Shown piece by piece: positions 52,249-63,085 of a DNA stretch of 64,000 nucleotides. The DNA lies in assembly GCF_916618955.1 (NCBI RefSeq), contig NZ_OU745390.1:3286001-3350000 (forward strand), written 5' to 3'. This stretch comes from Pseudomonas sp. Marseille-Q3773 (GTDB lineage: Bacteria > Pseudomonadota > Gammaproteobacteria > Pseudomonadales > Pseudomonadaceae). Under the pieces are notes generated by a model, which worked only from the letters and a program-made list of their open reading frames with translations, made no database searches and was not told the DNA's origin. The first letter of the stretch is position 1; every line of letters starts with the position of its first letter. Both the position numbers and the translations under genes were made by a program.

Positions 52249-53700
52249 GTGACCGCCGCCCTGCCCCCCACTACGTTGCGCAACGTGCTCACCGCCCTGA
52301 TGCTGGCGATCTTCCTCGGTGCGCTGGATCAGACCATTGTCGCTGTCTCGCTACCGGCGATCTCGGCACAGTTCAACGATGTCGGCCTGCTGGCCTGGGT
52401 CATCTCCGGCTATATGGTGGCGATGACCGTGGCCGTGCCGATCTACGGCAAGCTGGGCGACCTGTACGGGCGGCGGCGGATGATCCTCACCGGCATCAGC
52501 CTGTTCACCCTGGCCTCGATCGCCTGCGCCCTGGCCCAGGACATGCCGCAACTGGTGCTGGCCCGGGTGCTGCAAGGCATCGGCGCGGGCGGCATGGTCT
52601 CGGTGAGCCAGGCGATCATCGGCGACTTCGTACCACCACGCGAACGTGGTCGCTACCAGGGTTATTTCAGCAGCATGTATGCAGTGGCGAGCGTCGCCGG
52701 GCCGGTGCTGGGCGGCTGGCTGACTGCGTACCTGTCGTGGCGCTGGGTGTTCTGGATCAACCTGCCACTGGGGCTGGTCGCGCTGTGGGCGATCCGCCGC
52801 GCCCTCGTCGGCATGCCGGCGCAGCGCCGCAAGGCGCAGGTGGATTACCTCGGTGCCGTGCTGCTGGTGCTCGGCCTGGGCAGCCTGTTGCTGGGCATCA
52901 CCCTGGTCGGCCAGGGCCGCGCCTGGCTCGACACGGCCGTGCTGACGCTGTTCGCCTGCGCCGTGCTGGGCCTGCTACTTTTCATCGCCCATGAGCGCCG
53001 CTGCCCCGAGCCGCTGCTGCCGCTCAGCCTGTTCGGCAACCGCGTGGCGGTGCTGTGCTGGGGTGTGATCTTCTTCGCCAGCTTCCAGTCGATCGCCCTG
53101 ACCATGCTGATGCCGTTGCGCTTCCAGGGCATCACGGGTGCCGGTGCCGACAGCGCCGCCCTGCATCTGCTACCTCTGGTGATGGGCTTGCCCATGGGGG
53201 CCTTTACCGGCGGCCGCCTGACCAGCCGGACCGGGCGCTACAAGCCACAGATCCTGGTCGGTGCGCTGCTGATGCCAGTGGCCATTTTCGCCATGGCGCT
53301 GACCCCGCCACAGTCGGGCTGGCTGAGCGCGCTGTTCATGCTGCTGACCGGTATTGCCTGCGGGCTGCAGTTTCCGACCTCGCTGGTGGGCACGCAAAAT
53401 GCGGTGGACAGTAAGGACATCGGGGTCGCTACCAGCACTACCAATCTGTTCCGCTCGCTGGGCGGGGCCATGGGTGTGGCGTGCATGTCGAGCCTGCTGC
53501 TGGCGCTGCTGCAACAGGGCGGGTTCGCCTCGCTGGGCAATCCCTTGCTGGGCAGCCTGAAGGCCGGTGAAGTGGACCTGCTGACGCAGGGGCGCTTGCT
53601 GGAAACGTTCCGGCAGCTGTTGCTGGTCAGTGCCGGGGTGGCTGTGCTGGGACTGTTTGCCGCATTGGTATTGCCAGACCGGCAACTACGGGGCCGCTGA
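52249..53700 (+). CDS. EmrB/QacA-type MFS drug exporter
   Basis: A 483-residue protein with 14 predicted helices (DHA2 family). The opening LFLGALDQTIVAVSLPAI carries the membrane Asp of motif D1 (LDxTIV). Loop 2-3 is YGKLGDLYGRRRMIL, and the motif C-like ASVAGPVLGGWL is present. The start is GTG at 52249 after AAAGG. It probably exports toxic organic compounds with protons. No membrane-fusion partner is adjacent. ttgR lies downstream on the other strand but is known to control ttgABC. Confidence 0.88.
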   Translation: MTAALPPTTLRNVLTALMLAIFLGALDQTIVAVSLPAISAQFNDVGLLAWVISGYMVAMTVAVPIYGKLGDLYGRRRMILTGISLFTLASIACALAQDMPQLVLARVLQGIGAGGMVSVSQAIIGDFVPPRERGRYQGYFSSMYAVASVAGPVLGGWLTAYLSWRWVFWINLPLGLVALWAIRRALVGMPAQRRKAQVDYLGAVLLVLGLGSLLLGITLVGQGRAWLDTAVLTLFACAVLGLLLFIAHERRCPEPLLPLSLFGNRVAVLCWGVIFFASFQSIALTMLMPLRFQGITGAGADSAALHLLPLVMGLPMGAFTGGRLTSRTGRYKPQILVGALLMPVAIFAMALTPPQSGWLSALFMLLTGIACGLQFPTSLVGTQNAVDSKDIGVATSTTNLFRSLGGAMGVACMSSLLLALLQQGGFASLGNPLLGSLKAGEVDLLTQGRLLETFRQLLLVSAGVAVLGLFAALVLPDRQLRGR

Positions 53701-53768
53701 AAGCCGGGCAGCATTAATCCCCTCTTAATACAAAGGGGAAACACTCCCTCACAATCCTTAACAAAGTG

Positions 53769-54401
53769 TCATTTGCGCAAAGCCGGGCTCAAGCGCAGCA
53801 TATCCAGCCCGGTGTCAACCCACTTTTCGACATCTTTTATAAGGTCGACACTGTCAGGCAGCAACAGCCATCGCCCGATCAGGCCATCGACATAGGCAAA
53901 CATGGCCACCGCCGCGCGCTCGACATCCAGCTCGCCTGGCAACTGGCCCCGGCGCGCGGCGTTGGCCAACGCCAGGGTGATGCCTTTGTGGCAATCCAGC
54001 ACCGCGTTCTGGCGCTGCTGGCGAATTTCACACATGTCATCGGTGAACTCGCACTTGTGATGCAGGATTTCATTGATACGCCGGGTTCGGGCATCGAGCA
54101 CCAGCTCGTTGAACACTTGCAGCAACAGCTTGCGCATGCAGCCAAGCGGGTCGACTTCGTCCTCGCTTTCGCTGGCCCGCGCCAGGTGGTCATGGGTTTC
54201 GTGCACGCTGTCGAGCAGTGCCTGCACCAGCTCGGCCTTGTTGTTGAAGTGCCAGTAGATGGCCCCGCGCGTCACACCCGCCTGCTCGGCGATGTCGGCC
54301 AGGGTGGTTCGCGCAACCCCGCGCTTGTAGAAGGCCCTTTCCGCCGCCTCGATGATCTGGGCGCGGGTTTCCTGGGCTTCCTCTTTGGTTCGACGGACCA
54401 T
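53769..54401 (-). CDS. ttgR: TetR-family repressor TtgR
   Basis: A 210-residue repressor that matches P. putida TtgR closely. Its start [58 protein letters not shown] holds the TetR helix-turn-helix. The C-terminal ligand pocket is known to bind chloramphenicol, plant phenolics and other pump substrates, which release it from DNA. The ATG at 54401 gives the known length. It is divergent from ttgABC across the operator at 54528-54562. Confidence 0.96.
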   Translation of the reverse strand: MVRRTKEEAQETRAQIIEAAERAFYKRGVARTTLADIAEQAGVTRGAIYWHFNNKAELVQALLDSVHETHDHLARASESEDEVDPLGCMRKLLLQVFNELVLDARTRRINEILHHKCEFTDDMCEIRQQRQNAVLDCHKGITLALANAARRGQLPGELDVERAAVAMFAYVDGLIGRWLLLPDSVDLIKDVEKWVDTGLDMLRLSPALRK

Positions 54402-54525
54402 GGCAGTACCAACCTCGTCTGGCCCGAACGCGTGGCGCGTACGGGAAATGCTCCGGAGCACCTCTGCGGGGTGCATCGCGGATGAGCTGATCAGGGGCTG
54501 TGGCAGTACTGAAGTACAACCCAGC

Positions 54526-54562
54526 GGTATTTACAAACAACCATGAATGTAAGTATATTCCT
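54526..54562. promoter_or_regulatory. TtgR operator between ttgR and ttgABC
   Basis: The stretch from GTATTTACAAACAACC to TGTAAGTATATTCC matches the known TtgR operator, with TTACA (54531-54535) and TGTAA (54548-54552) as imperfect palindromic arms. TtgR bound here blocks the overlapping divergent promoters of ttgR and ttgA. Confidence 0.88.
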
Positions 54563-54658
54563 TAGCAAGCTATTTATCCACCGGATAGCAATTTTTCCAG
54601 ATCCAGATTCTTCCATTACTCTTGAGCGTCTCCCTGCTCCAGCGCCCCGAGGATCCTC

Positions 54659-55813
54659 ATGCAATTCAAGCCAGCCGTTACCGCTCTGGTTTCCGCCGTC
54701 GCCCTGGCATCCCTGCTCAGTGGCTGCAAGAAAGAAGAAGCAGCGCCCGTGGCGCAGGCTCCTCAGGTCGGCGTCGTGACCATCCAGCCCCAGGCCTTCA
54801 CCCTGACCACGGAACTGCCGGGGCGCACCAGTGCCTACCGCGTCGCCGAGGTGCGTCCGCAAGTCAATGGCATCATCCTCAAGCGCCTGTTCAAGGAAGG
54901 CAGCGAGGTCAAGGAAGGCCAGCAGCTGTACCAGATCGACCCTGCCGTCTACGAAGCCAACCTGGCCAATGCCCAGGCCAACCTGCAGGCCACCCGTTCG
55001 CTGGCCGAACGCTACAAGCAGCTGATCGACGAACAGGCTGTGTCCAAGCAGGAATACGACGACGCCAATGCCAAACGATTGCAGGCCGAGGCTTCGCTCA
55101 AGAGCGCGCAGATCGACCTGCGCTACACCAAGGTGCTGGCGCCGATCAGCGGCCGTATCGGCCGTTCGGCGTTCACCGAGGGTGCACTGGTGAGCAATGG
55201 CCAGGCCAACGCCATGGCGACCATCCAGCAACTCGACCCGATCTACGTCGACGTCACCCAGTCCACGGCCGAGCTGCTCAAGCTGCGCCGTGACCTGGAA
55301 AGCGGCCAGTTGCAGAAGGCCGGCGACAACGCCGCCTCGGTGCAACTGGTGCTGGAAGACGGCAGCCTGTTCAAGCAGGAAGGTCGCCTGGAATTCTCCG
55401 AAGTCGCGGTCGACGAGACCACCGGTTCGGTCACCCTGCGCGCGCTGTTCCCCAACCCCGACCACACCCTGCTGCCCGGCATGTTCGTGCATGCGCGGCT
55501 CAAGGCCGGGGTCAACGCCAATGCCATCCTGGCGCCGCAACAGGGCGTGACCCGCGACCTGAAAGGCGCACCGACCGCGCTGGTGGTCAACCAGGAAAAC
55601 AAGGTCGAGCTGCGCCAGCTCAAGGCCAACCGTACCCTGGGCAGCGACTGGTTGATCGAAGAAGGCCTGAAACCGGGTGACCGTCTGATCACCGAAGGGC
55701 TGCAGTACGTGCGCCCGGGCGTCGAGGTGAAGGTCAGCGAAGCCACCAACGTCAAGAAACCCGCCGGCCCCGATCAGGCCAACGCGGCGAAAGCAGACGC
55801 CAAAGCGGAGTAA
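54659..55813 (+). CDS. ttgA: RND efflux periplasmic adaptor TtgA
   Basis: A 384-residue lipoprotein adaptor (lipobox LLSGC; Cys near residue 22). Order: beta-barrel start, lipoyl half (EVRPQVNGIILKRLFKEGSEVKEGQQLYQIDP), alpha-hairpin (NLANAQANLQATRSLAERYKQLID...), second lipoyl half, beta-barrel and membrane-proximal domain. It links the TtgB pump to the TtgC channel. It is the first gene of ttgABC, the pump for antibiotics, solvents and phenolics. Confidence 0.96.
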   Translation: MQFKPAVTALVSAVALASLLSGCKKEEAAPVAQAPQVGVVTIQPQAFTLTTELPGRTSAYRVAEVRPQVNGIILKRLFKEGSEVKEGQQLYQIDPAVYEANLANAQANLQATRSLAERYKQLIDEQAVSKQEYDDANAKRLQAEASLKSAQIDLRYTKVLAPISGRIGRSAFTEGALVSNGQANAMATIQQLDPIYVDVTQSTAELLKLRRDLESGQLQKAGDNAASVQLVLEDGSLFKQEGRLEFSEVAVDETTGSVTLRALFPNPDHTLLPGMFVHARLKAGVNANAILAPQQGVTRDLKGAPTALVVNQENKVELRQLKANRTLGSDWLIEEGLKPGDRLITEGLQYVRPGVEVKVSEATNVKKPAGPDQANAAKADAKAE

Positions 55814-55816
55814 ACC

Positions 55817-58800
55817 ATGTCGAAGTTCTTTATCGATCGCCCGATCTTCGCCTGGGTGATCGCCTTGGTGATCATGCTGGTCGGCGCCTTGTCGATCCTG
55901 AAGCTGCCGATCAACCAGTACCCCAGCATCGCGCCGCCGGCCATCGCCATCGCCGTGACCTACCCGGGCGCCTCGGCGCAAACCGTGCAGGACACCGTGG
56001 TGCAGGTGATCGAGCAGCAGCTCAACGGTATCGACCACCTGCGTTATGTGTCGTCGGAAAGCAACTCCGACGGCAGCATGACCATTACCGCCACCTTCGA
56101 GCAGGGCACCAATCCTGACACCGCTCAGGTGCAGGTACAGAACAAGCTGAACCTGGCCACCCCGCTGCTGCCGCAGGAAGTGCAGCAGCAAGGTATCCGT
56201 GTCACCAAGGCAGTGAAGAACTTCCTGCTGGTGATCGGCCTGGTGTCCGAAGACGGCAGCATGTCCAAGGACGACCTGGCCAACTACATCGTCTCCAACA
56301 TGCAGGACCCGATCTCGCGTACTGCAGGCGTGGGCGACTTCCAGGTGTTCGGTGCACAGTACGCCATGCGTATCTGGCTCGACCCGGCCAAGCTGAACAA
56401 GTTCCAGCTGACCCCGGTCGACGTCAAGAACGCCGTAGCCGCGCAGAACGTGCAGGTGTCCTCCGGCCAGCTCGGCGGCCTGCCTGCCGTACCGGGTACC
56501 CAGCTGAACGCCACCATCATCGGCAAGACCCGCCTGCAGACCGCCGAGCAGTTCGAGAAGATCCTGCTCAAGGTCAACAGCGACGGTTCGCAGGTGCGCC
56601 TGGGTGATGTCGCCCAGGTTGGCCTGGGCGGTGAAAACTACGCAGTCAGCGCCCAGTTCAACGGCAAGCCGGCCTCCGGCCTTGCGGTAAAACTGGCAAC
56701 CGGCGCCAACGCCCTGGACACCGCCACGGCCCTGCGCCAGACCATCGCCGACCTGGAGCCGTTCTTCCCACCCGGGGTGAAAGCGGTATTCCCGTATGAC
56801 ACCACTCCGGTGGTCACCGAGTCGATCAGCGGCGTGATCCACACCCTGATCGAAGCCGTGGTCCTGGTGTTCCTGGTGATGTACCTGTTCCTGCAGAACT
56901 TCCGCGCCACCATCATCACCACCATGACCGTACCCGTGGTGTTGCTGGGTACGTTCGGCATCCTCGCCGCAGCGGGCTTCAGCATCAACACCCTGACCAT
57001 GTTCGCCATGGTCCTGGCCATCGGCTTGCTGGTGGACGACGCCATCGTCGTGGTGGAAAACGTCGAGCGGGTAATGTCCGAGGAAGGCTTGCCACCCAAG
57101 GAAGCCACCAAGCGCTCGATGGAGCAGATCCAGGGCGCCCTGGTGGGTATCGCCCTGGTGCTGTCGGCAGTACTGCTGCCCATGGCATTCTTCGGTGGTT
57201 CCACCGGTGTGATCTACCGGCAGTTCTCTATCACCATCGTCTCGGCCATGGGCCTGTCGGTGCTGGTGGCGCTGATCTTCACCCCGGCCCTGTGCGCCAC
57301 CATGCTCAAGCCGCTGAAAAAAGGCGAGCATCACGTCGCCAAGCGCGGTTTCTTCGGCTGGTTCAACCGCAACTTCGACCGCAGTGTTACCGGCTACGAA
57401 CGCAGCGTGGGCACCATCCTGCGCAACAAGGCGCCGTTCCTGCTGGCCTACGCGCTGATCGTGGTCGGCATGATCTGGCTGTTCGCCCGCATCCCCACCG
57501 CGTTCCTGCCGGAAGAAGACCAGGGCGTACTGTTCGCCCAGGTGCAGACCCCGGCCGGCTCCAGTGCCGAGCGCACCCAGGTGGTGGTCGACCAGATGCG
57601 TGAGTACCTGCTGACGGAAGAGGCCGACACCGTGGCGTCGGTGTTCACCGTCAACGGTTTCAACTTCGCCGGCCGCGGCCAGAGCTCGGGCATGGCATTC
57701 ATCATGCTCAAGCCATGGGGTGAACGTTCCAAGGAGAACAGCGTGTTCGCCCTGGCCCAACGCGCCCAGCAGCACTTCTTCACCTTCCGCGATGCGATGG
57801 TGTTCGCCTTCGCCCCGCCTGCGGTGCTGGAACTGGGTAACGCCACCGGCTTCGACGTGTTCCTGCAGGACCGTGGCGGTGTCGGCCATGCCAAGCTGAT
57901 GGAAGCACGCAACCAGTTCCTGGCCAAGGCCGCGCAGAGCAAGGTCCTCAGCGCCGTGCGCCCGAACGGCCTTAACGACGAGCCGCAATACCAGCTGACC
58001 ATCGATGACGAACGTGCCAGCGCCCTGGGCGTCACCATCGCCGACATCAACAACACCCTGTCGATTGCCCTGGGTGCCAGCTACGTCAACGACTTCATCG
58101 ACCGTGGCCGGGTCAAGAAGGTGTACATCCAGGGCGAACCGAACGCACGGATGAGCCCGGAAGACCTGCAGAAGTGGTACGTGCGCAATGGCGCCGGCGA
58201 AATGGTGCCGTTCTCCTCCTTCGCCAAGGGTGAATGGAGCTACGGCTCGCCCAAGCTGTCGCGTTACAACGGTGTCGAGGCCATGGAAATCCTGGGCGCA
58301 CCGGCACCTGGCTACAGTACCGGTGAAGCCATGGCCGAGGTCGAGCGCATCGCCGGCGAACTGCCTGCCGGTATCGGCTACTCCTGGACCGGCATGTCCT
58401 ATGAGGAAAAACTCTCCGGTTCGCAGATGCCGGCGCTGTTCGCCCTCTCGGTACTGTTCGTGTTCCTGTGCCTGGCAGCCCTGTATGAAAGCTGGTCGAT
58501 CCCGATCGCCGTAGTGCTGGTAGTGCCTCTGGGCATCATCGGTGCACTGATTGCCACCAGCCTGCGCGGGTTGTCGAATGACGTGTACTTCCTGGTCGGC
58601 CTGCTGACCACCATCGGCCTGGCGGCGAAAAACGCCATTCTGATCGTCGAGTTCGCCAAGGAATTGCACGAACAAGGCCGCAGTCTGTACGACGCGGCGA
58701 TCGAGGCGTGCCGCATGCGTCTGCGTCCGATCATCATGACCTCGCTGGCGTTCATTCTCGGCGTGGTACCGTTGACCATCGCCAATGGCGCTGGCGCCGG

Positions 58801-58969
58801 CAGCCAGCACGCCATCGGTACTGGTGTGATCGGCGGCATGATCAGTGCGACCATTCTGGCAATCTTCTGGGTACCGCTGTTCTTCGTCGCAGTGTCGTCG
58901 CTGTTCGGCAGCAAACAGCCGGAAAAGGACGTCACCCCTGAAACTCCACGTTATGAGGCTGGGCAATGA
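55817..58969 (+). CDS. ttgB: RND efflux pump TtgB
   Basis: A 1050-residue HAE1-family RND transporter. It opens [21 protein letters not shown]. Proton-relay Asp residues lie in helix 4 ([20 protein letters not shown]) and the corresponding Lys in helix 10. Two large periplasmic loops follow the AcrB/MexB pattern. It exports toluene, chloramphenicol, tetracycline and flavonoids in related strains. It starts three bases after ttgA and overlaps ttgC by ATGA. Confidence 0.97.
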   Translation: MSKFFIDRPIFAWVIALVIMLVGALSILKLPINQYPSIAPPAIAIAVTYPGASAQTVQDTVVQVIEQQLNGIDHLRYVSSESNSDGSMTITATFEQGTNPDTAQVQVQNKLNLATPLLPQEVQQQGIRVTKAVKNFLLVIGLVSEDGSMSKDDLANYIVSNMQDPISRTAGVGDFQVFGAQYAMRIWLDPAKLNKFQLTPVDVKNAVAAQNVQVSSGQLGGLPAVPGTQLNATIIGKTRLQTAEQFEKILLKVNSDGSQVRLGDVAQVGLGGENYAVSAQFNGKPASGLAVKLATGANALDTATALRQTIADLEPFFPPGVKAVFPYDTTPVVTESISGVIHTLIEAVVLVFLVMYLFLQNFRATIITTMTVPVVLLGTFGILAAAGFSINTLTMFAMVLAIGLLVDDAIVVVENVERVMSEEGLPPKEATKRSMEQIQGALVGIALVLSAVLLPMAFFGGSTGVIYRQFSITIVSAMGLSVLVALIFTPALCATMLKPLKKGEHHVAKRGFFGWFNRNFDRSVTGYERSVGTILRNKAPFLLAYALIVVGMIWLFARIPTAFLPEEDQGVLFAQVQTPAGSSAERTQVVVDQMREYLLTEEADTVASVFTVNGFNFAGRGQSSGMAFIMLKPWGERSKENSVFALAQRAQQHFFTFRDAMVFAFAPPAVLELGNATGFDVFLQDRGGVGHAKLMEARNQFLAKAAQSKVLSAVRPNGLNDEPQYQLTIDDERASALGVTIADINNTLSIALGASYVNDFIDRGRVKKVYIQGEPNARMSPEDLQKWYVRNGAGEMVPFSSFAKGEWSYGSPKLSRYNGVEAMEILGAPAPGYSTGEAMAEVERIAGELPAGIGYSWTGMSYEEKLSGSQMPALFALSVLFVFLCLAALYESWSIPIAVVLVVPLGIIGALIATSLRGLSNDVYFLVGLLTTIGLAAKNAILIVEFAKELHEQGRSLYDAAIEACRMRLRPIIMTSLAFILGVVPLTIANGAGAGSQHAIGTGVIGGMISATILAIFWVPLFFVAVSSLFGSKQPEKDVTPETPRYEAGQ

Positions 58970-60420
58970 CCAAGTCTTTGTTGTCCCTGGCGGTAACCGC
59001 TTTCATTCTTGGCGGCTGCTCGCTGATCCCTGACTACCAGACCCCGGAGTCGCCGGTGGCTGCACAGTGGCCGCAAGGCCCTGCATACTCGCCAACACAG
59101 TCGGCAGACGTTGCTGCCGCCGAACAGGGCTGGCGCCAGTTCTTCCACGACCCGGCGCTGCAGCAACTGATCCAGACCGCGTTGGTGAACAACCGCGACC
59201 TGCGCGTAGCGGCGCTGAACATCGACGCCTACCGCGCGCAATACCGTATCCAGCGGGCCGACCTGTTCCCGGCGGTCTCGGCCAATGGCAGCGGCAGCCG
59301 CCAGCGGGTACCGGCGAACATGTCGCAAACCGGCGAAGCCGGCATCACCAGCCAGTATTCCGCCACCCTGGGCGTCAGTGCCTATGAGCTGGACCTGTTC
59401 GGCCGCGTACGCAGCCTGACCGAACAAGCCCTGGAAACCTACCTGTCCAGCGAGCAGGCGCGCCGCTCCACGCAGATCAGCCTGGTCGCCAGCGTGGCCA
59501 ACGCCTACTACACCTGGCAGGCCGACCAGGCGCTGTTCAAGCTGACCGAAGAAACGCTGAAGACCTACGAGGAAAGCTACAACCTCACCCGTCGCAGCAA
59601 CGAAGTCGGCGTAGCCTCGGCACTCGACGTCAGCCAGGCGCGCACCGCCGTGGAAGGCGCCCGGGTCAAGTACTCGCAGTATCAGCGCCTGGTCGCCCAG
59701 GACGTCAACAGCCTGACCGTGCTGCTGGGTACCGGCATTCCCGCCGACCTGCCCAAGCCGCTGGAGCTCAATGCCGATCAGCTCGCCGAAGTACCGGCTG
59801 GCCTGCCGTCGGATATCCTCCAGCGTCGCCCGGACATCCAGGAAGCCGAGCACCTGCTCAAGGCCGCCAATGCCAACATCGGTGCAGCCCGGGCGGCGTT
59901 CTTCCCGAGCATCAGCCTGACCGCCAACGCCGGCAGCCTGAGCCCGGACATGGGCCACCTGTTCTCGGGCGGCCAAGGCACCTGGCTGTTCCAGCCGCAG
60001 ATCAACCTGCCGATCTTCAACGCCGGCAGCCTGAAGGCCAGCCTGGACTATTCGAAGATCCAGAAGGACATCAACGTCGCCAAGTACGAAAAGACCATCC
60101 AGACAGCCTTCCAGGAAGTCTCCGATGGCCTGGCGGCGCGCAAGACCTTCGAAGAGCAGCTGCAAGCACAACGCGACCTGGTGCAGGCGAACCAGGACTA
60201 CTACCGCCTGGCCGAACGCCGCTACCGCATCGGGATCGACAGCAACCTGACCTTCCTCGATGCCCAGCGCAACCTGTTCAGCGCCCAGCAGGCTCTGATC
60301 GGCGACCGTCTGTCGCAGCTGACCAGCGAGGTCAACCTGTACAAGGCGCTTGGCGGCGGCTGGTACGAGCAGAGCGGGCAGGCCAACCAGCAGGCCTCGG
60401 TGGAAACACCGAAAGGCTGA
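58966..60420 (+). CDS. ttgC: Outer-membrane efflux channel TtgC
   Basis: A 484-residue TolC/OprM-type lipoprotein (lipobox ILGGC; Cys near residue 18) with two outer-membrane efflux repeats ([69 protein letters not shown]). It completes the TtgABC tripartite pump. The start overlaps the ttgB stop (ATGA). Confidence 0.96.
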   Translation: MTKSLLSLAVTAFILGGCSLIPDYQTPESPVAAQWPQGPAYSPTQSADVAAAEQGWRQFFHDPALQQLIQTALVNNRDLRVAALNIDAYRAQYRIQRADLFPAVSANGSGSRQRVPANMSQTGEAGITSQYSATLGVSAYELDLFGRVRSLTEQALETYLSSEQARRSTQISLVASVANAYYTWQADQALFKLTEETLKTYEESYNLTRRSNEVGVASALDVSQARTAVEGARVKYSQYQRLVAQDVNSLTVLLGTGIPADLPKPLELNADQLAEVPAGLPSDILQRRPDIQEAEHLLKAANANIGAARAAFFPSISLTANAGSLSPDMGHLFSGGQGTWLFQPQINLPIFNAGSLKASLDYSKIQKDINVAKYEKTIQTAFQEVSDGLAARKTFEEQLQAQRDLVQANQDYYRLAERRYRIGIDSNLTFLDAQRNLFSAQQALIGDRLSQLTSEVNLYKALGGGWYEQSGQANQQASVETPKG

Positions 60421-60439
60421 TTGCGACTGCATCAGCATC

Positions 60440-60470
60440 AAGCCCACCCTCCCGGTGGGCTTTTTGTTTT
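60440..60470 (+). terminator. Terminator of the ttgABC operon
   Basis: AAGCCCACC (60440-60448) pairs with GGTGGGCTT (60454-60462) around CTCCC, followed by TTTTGTTTT. It is a strong intrinsic terminator 19 bp after the ttgC stop. Confidence 0.93.
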
Positions 60471-60709
60471 CTGTTGCCTGCCCTGGGCCCTTCGCGGGCT
60501 ACCGGCGCGGCGCAGGAAATAAATTAACCAGCCGGAACATTCCGTTCGATTATCGCCCGCTTCCGTTTGCGGCGAATTGCCTCACCGACGCCCCACCCCG
60601 CACCATCCTCTCCACGCAACGTTGCCCCGGTTCATCCCCAAGACCCGCACCTGCAGGCCGCATCCTGCAGCACACCGGCTCGCCCATAAAAACAAGAGAT
60701 CCACGACAG

Positions 60710-61963
60710 ATGAGCACTTTGCAACCCGCACGCCAGCTGCTGCCCGGCCTGTTGGCCCTGTCCTGCGCCTTCCCGCTGTACGCCGCCGAGAGTGGCTTCA
60801 TGGAGGACGCCAAGGCCACCCTCAACCTGCGCAACTTCTATATCAACCGCAACTTCGTCGACCCGGCCCACCCGCAGGCCAAGGCCGAGGAATGGACGCA
60901 GAGCTTCATCCTCGACGCCCGCTCCGGTTTCACCCAAGGGACTGTCGGCTTCGGTGTGGACGTACTGGGCCTGTACTCGGTCAAGCTCGACGGCGGCAAA
61001 GGCACCACCAACACCCACCTGCTGCCGGTGCACGACGATGGCCGCCCCGCCGATGACTTCGGCCGCCTGGGCGTGGCACTGAAAGCCAGGCTGTCCGAAA
61101 CCGAACTGAAAGTGGGTGAATGGATGCCGGTACTGCCGATCCTGCGCTCGGACGACGGCCGCTCGTTGCCACAGACCTTCCGTGGTGGCCAGCTGACCTC
61201 GAAGGAAATCGCCGGCCTGACCTTGTATGCCGGCCAGTTCCGCGGCAACAGCCCGCGCAACGATGCCAGCATGGAAGACATGTCGTTGAACGGCAAGGCG
61301 GCGTTCACCTCCGACCGCTTCAACTTTGCCGGCGGCGAGTACACCTTCAACGACAAGCGCACCATGATCGGCCTGTGGGACGCGCAGCTCAAGGACATCT
61401 ACCGCCAGCAGTACCTCAACCTGGTGCACAGCCAGCCGCTGGGCGACTGGACCCTGGGTGCCAACCTGGGCTACTTCACCGGCAAGGAAGACGGCGCCGA
61501 ACGCGCCGGCGAACTGGACAACCGCACCGCCTCGGCGCTGCTTTCGGCACGCTACCAGGGCCACACCTTCTATGTCGGCCTGCAGAAAGTCAGCGGCGAC
61601 AACGCCTGGCTGCGAGTCAATGGCACCAGCGGCGGCACCCTGGCCAACGACAGCTACAACTCCAGCTTCGACAATGCCAAGGAACGCTCCTGGCAGGTGC
61701 GCTACGACTTCAACTTCGCCACCGTCGGCGTACCCGGCCTGACCCTGATGAACCGCTACATCAAGGGTGACAACGTCACCGCAGGCGCCGTGGACGATGG
61801 CAAGGAATGGGCGCGTGAGACCGAACTGGCCTATGTGGTGCAGTCGGGCAGCTTCAAGGACCTGTCGCTGAAATGGCGCAACTCCACCATGCGCCGGGAC
61901 TTCAGTACCAACGCGTTCGATGAGAACCGGTTGATCGTGAGTTACCCGCTGAACCTGCTTTGA
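60710..61963 (+). CDS. OprD-family porin (BenF-like)
   Basis: A 417-residue outer-membrane porin with a signal peptide (cut near LYA|AESGF), the OprD-family start (KATLNLRNFYINRNFVD...WTQSFILDARSGFT) and the conserved end (FDENRLIVSYPL). The ATG at 60710 is chosen because the upstream reading runs through the ttgC terminator. Its place beside pcaCDB suggests uptake of an aromatic acid; BenF-type porins take benzoate. Substrate is inferred. Confidence 0.85.
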   Translation: MSTLQPARQLLPGLLALSCAFPLYAAESGFMEDAKATLNLRNFYINRNFVDPAHPQAKAEEWTQSFILDARSGFTQGTVGFGVDVLGLYSVKLDGGKGTTNTHLLPVHDDGRPADDFGRLGVALKARLSETELKVGEWMPVLPILRSDDGRSLPQTFRGGQLTSKEIAGLTLYAGQFRGNSPRNDASMEDMSLNGKAAFTSDRFNFAGGEYTFNDKRTMIGLWDAQLKDIYRQQYLNLVHSQPLGDWTLGANLGYFTGKEDGAERAGELDNRTASALLSARYQGHTFYVGLQKVSGDNAWLRVNGTSGGTLANDSYNSSFDNAKERSWQVRYDFNFATVGVPGLTLMNRYIKGDNVTAGAVDDGKEWARETELAYVVQSGSFKDLSLKWRNSTMRRDFSTNAFDENRLIVSYPLNLL

Positions 61964-62115
61964 ACCACTGGATATGGCAGTGCAAGCCGCTGCCATTCGC
62001 CTGGCTGATGATGGTAGTGGCGACGGTCTATCCTGAGCTATATCGGTTTGCAGCACCGGCCTCTTTACCGGTGCCTGCAAGACACCCCCGATCCGGCAAA
62101 CCAGGGAGGCACAAC

Positions 62116-62628
62116 ATGAAGAACCTCGTCGACCACCTGAGCCAATACGCCAGCTACCATCGCGACCCACGCAACATCGCCACCCACTTCGTGGGCATTC
62201 CCTTGATCGTACTGGCAGTCACCATCCTGCTGTCACGCCCAGGCTGGGACGTGGCCGGCATGTGGCTTTCCCCGGCACTGCTGGCAGCGGCGGCGTCAGT
62301 ATGGTTCTACCTGCGCCTGGACCTGCGCTTCGGGCTGGTGATGGGCGTGTTGCTGGGGCTGTGCCTGTGGGTCGGCCAGATGCTGGCGGTACAGTCCACT
62401 GCCCTGTGGCTTGGCAGTGGTCTGGCGGCGTTCGTGGTGGGCTGGATCATCCAGTTCGTCGGCCACTATTACGAAGGCCGCAAACCGGCATTTGTCGACG
62501 ACATCAGCGGCCTGATCATCGGGCCGCTGTTCGTAGTGGCGGAAGCGGCGTTCATGCTGGGCCTGTGCCCGGCCCTGAAGCAGGCCGTCGAGCGCAACGC
62601 CGGCCCGGTTGTGGCGCGCTCGTTGTAG
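62116..62628 (+). CDS. Mpo1-like (DUF962) membrane protein
   Basis: A 170-residue protein with four to five helices and the DUF962 opening YASYHRDPRNIATHFVGIP, then FVGHYYEGRKPA. The yeast homologue Mpo1 is an Fe2+ dioxygenase of 2-hydroxy fatty acid breakdown; the conserved His residues in these motifs are the metal ligands in that family. The ATG at 62116 has a GGGAGG site. It lies between the porin and pcaC, without an obvious pathway link. Confidence 0.82.
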   Translation: MKNLVDHLSQYASYHRDPRNIATHFVGIPLIVLAVTILLSRPGWDVAGMWLSPALLAAAASVWFYLRLDLRFGLVMGVLLGLCLWVGQMLAVQSTALWLGSGLAAFVVGWIIQFVGHYYEGRKPAFVDDISGLIIGPLFVVAEAAFMLGLCPALKQAVERNAGPVVARSL

Positions 62629-62667
62629 GAGCGGCCTTGCGTCGCGGTGGGCCGCGAAGCGGCCCCA
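62627..62667. repeat. REP-like stem-loop
   Basis: GAGCGGCCTTGCGTCGC...GGGCCGCGAAGCGGCC forms a long imperfect hairpin between the convergent Mpo1-like gene and pcaC. It resembles the tctC-tctB element. Confidence 0.6.
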
Positions 62668-62682
62668 GGATGCCAGCAGGAC

Positions 62683-63075
62683 TCAGCTACGTGATTCCAC
62701 CCCCAGCTCATCCCACACCGACTCGGCCAGGTGGAAGGTGGCATTGGCCGCCGGAATGCCGCAATAGATCGCGCTCTGCATCAGTACTTCCTTGATTTCA
62801 TCACGGGTCACGCCGTTGTTGGCTGCCGCGCGCAGGTGCAGCTTCAATTCGTCGTTGCGGTTCATGCCGATCAGCATGGCGATGGTGATCAGGCTGCGTG
62901 TGTGCCGCGGCAGCCCCGGGCGAGTCCAGATGTCACCCCAGGCGTGGCGGGTGATCATTTCCTGGAATTCGCTATTGAAGCTGTTGAGCTTTTCCAGGCT
63001 GCGGTCCACATGGGCATCGCCAAGCACTGCGCGGCGTACTTGCATGCCGGCGTCGTAACGTTGTTTCTCGTCCAT
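62683..63075 (-). CDS. pcaC: 4-carboxymuconolactone decarboxylase
   Basis: A 130-residue AhpD-fold enzyme (MDEKQRYDAGMQVRRAVLGDAHVDRSLE ... WTRPGLPRHTRSLITIAMLIGMNRNDELKLHLRAAANNGVTRDEIKEVLMQSAIYCGIPAAN). It decarboxylates 4-carboxymuconolactone to 3-oxoadipate enol-lactone in the protocatechuate branch of the beta-ketoadipate pathway. It is the last gene of the pcaB-pcaD-pcaC string on the minus strand, ten bases after pcaD. Confidence 0.96.
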   Translation of the reverse strand: MDEKQRYDAGMQVRRAVLGDAHVDRSLEKLNSFNSEFQEMITRHAWGDIWTRPGLPRHTRSLITIAMLIGMNRNDELKLHLRAAANNGVTRDEIKEVLMQSAIYCGIPAANATFHLAESVWDELGVESRS

Positions 63076-63085
63076 GGCGATAGCC

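Noticed and set aside
54491..58966. A 1491-codon open frame on the minus strand opposite ttgA and ttgB
   Set aside because: Composition is His/Gln/Gly-rich, as expected for the antisense of a GC-rich gene, with no domain. The sense genes are well-characterised ttgAB.
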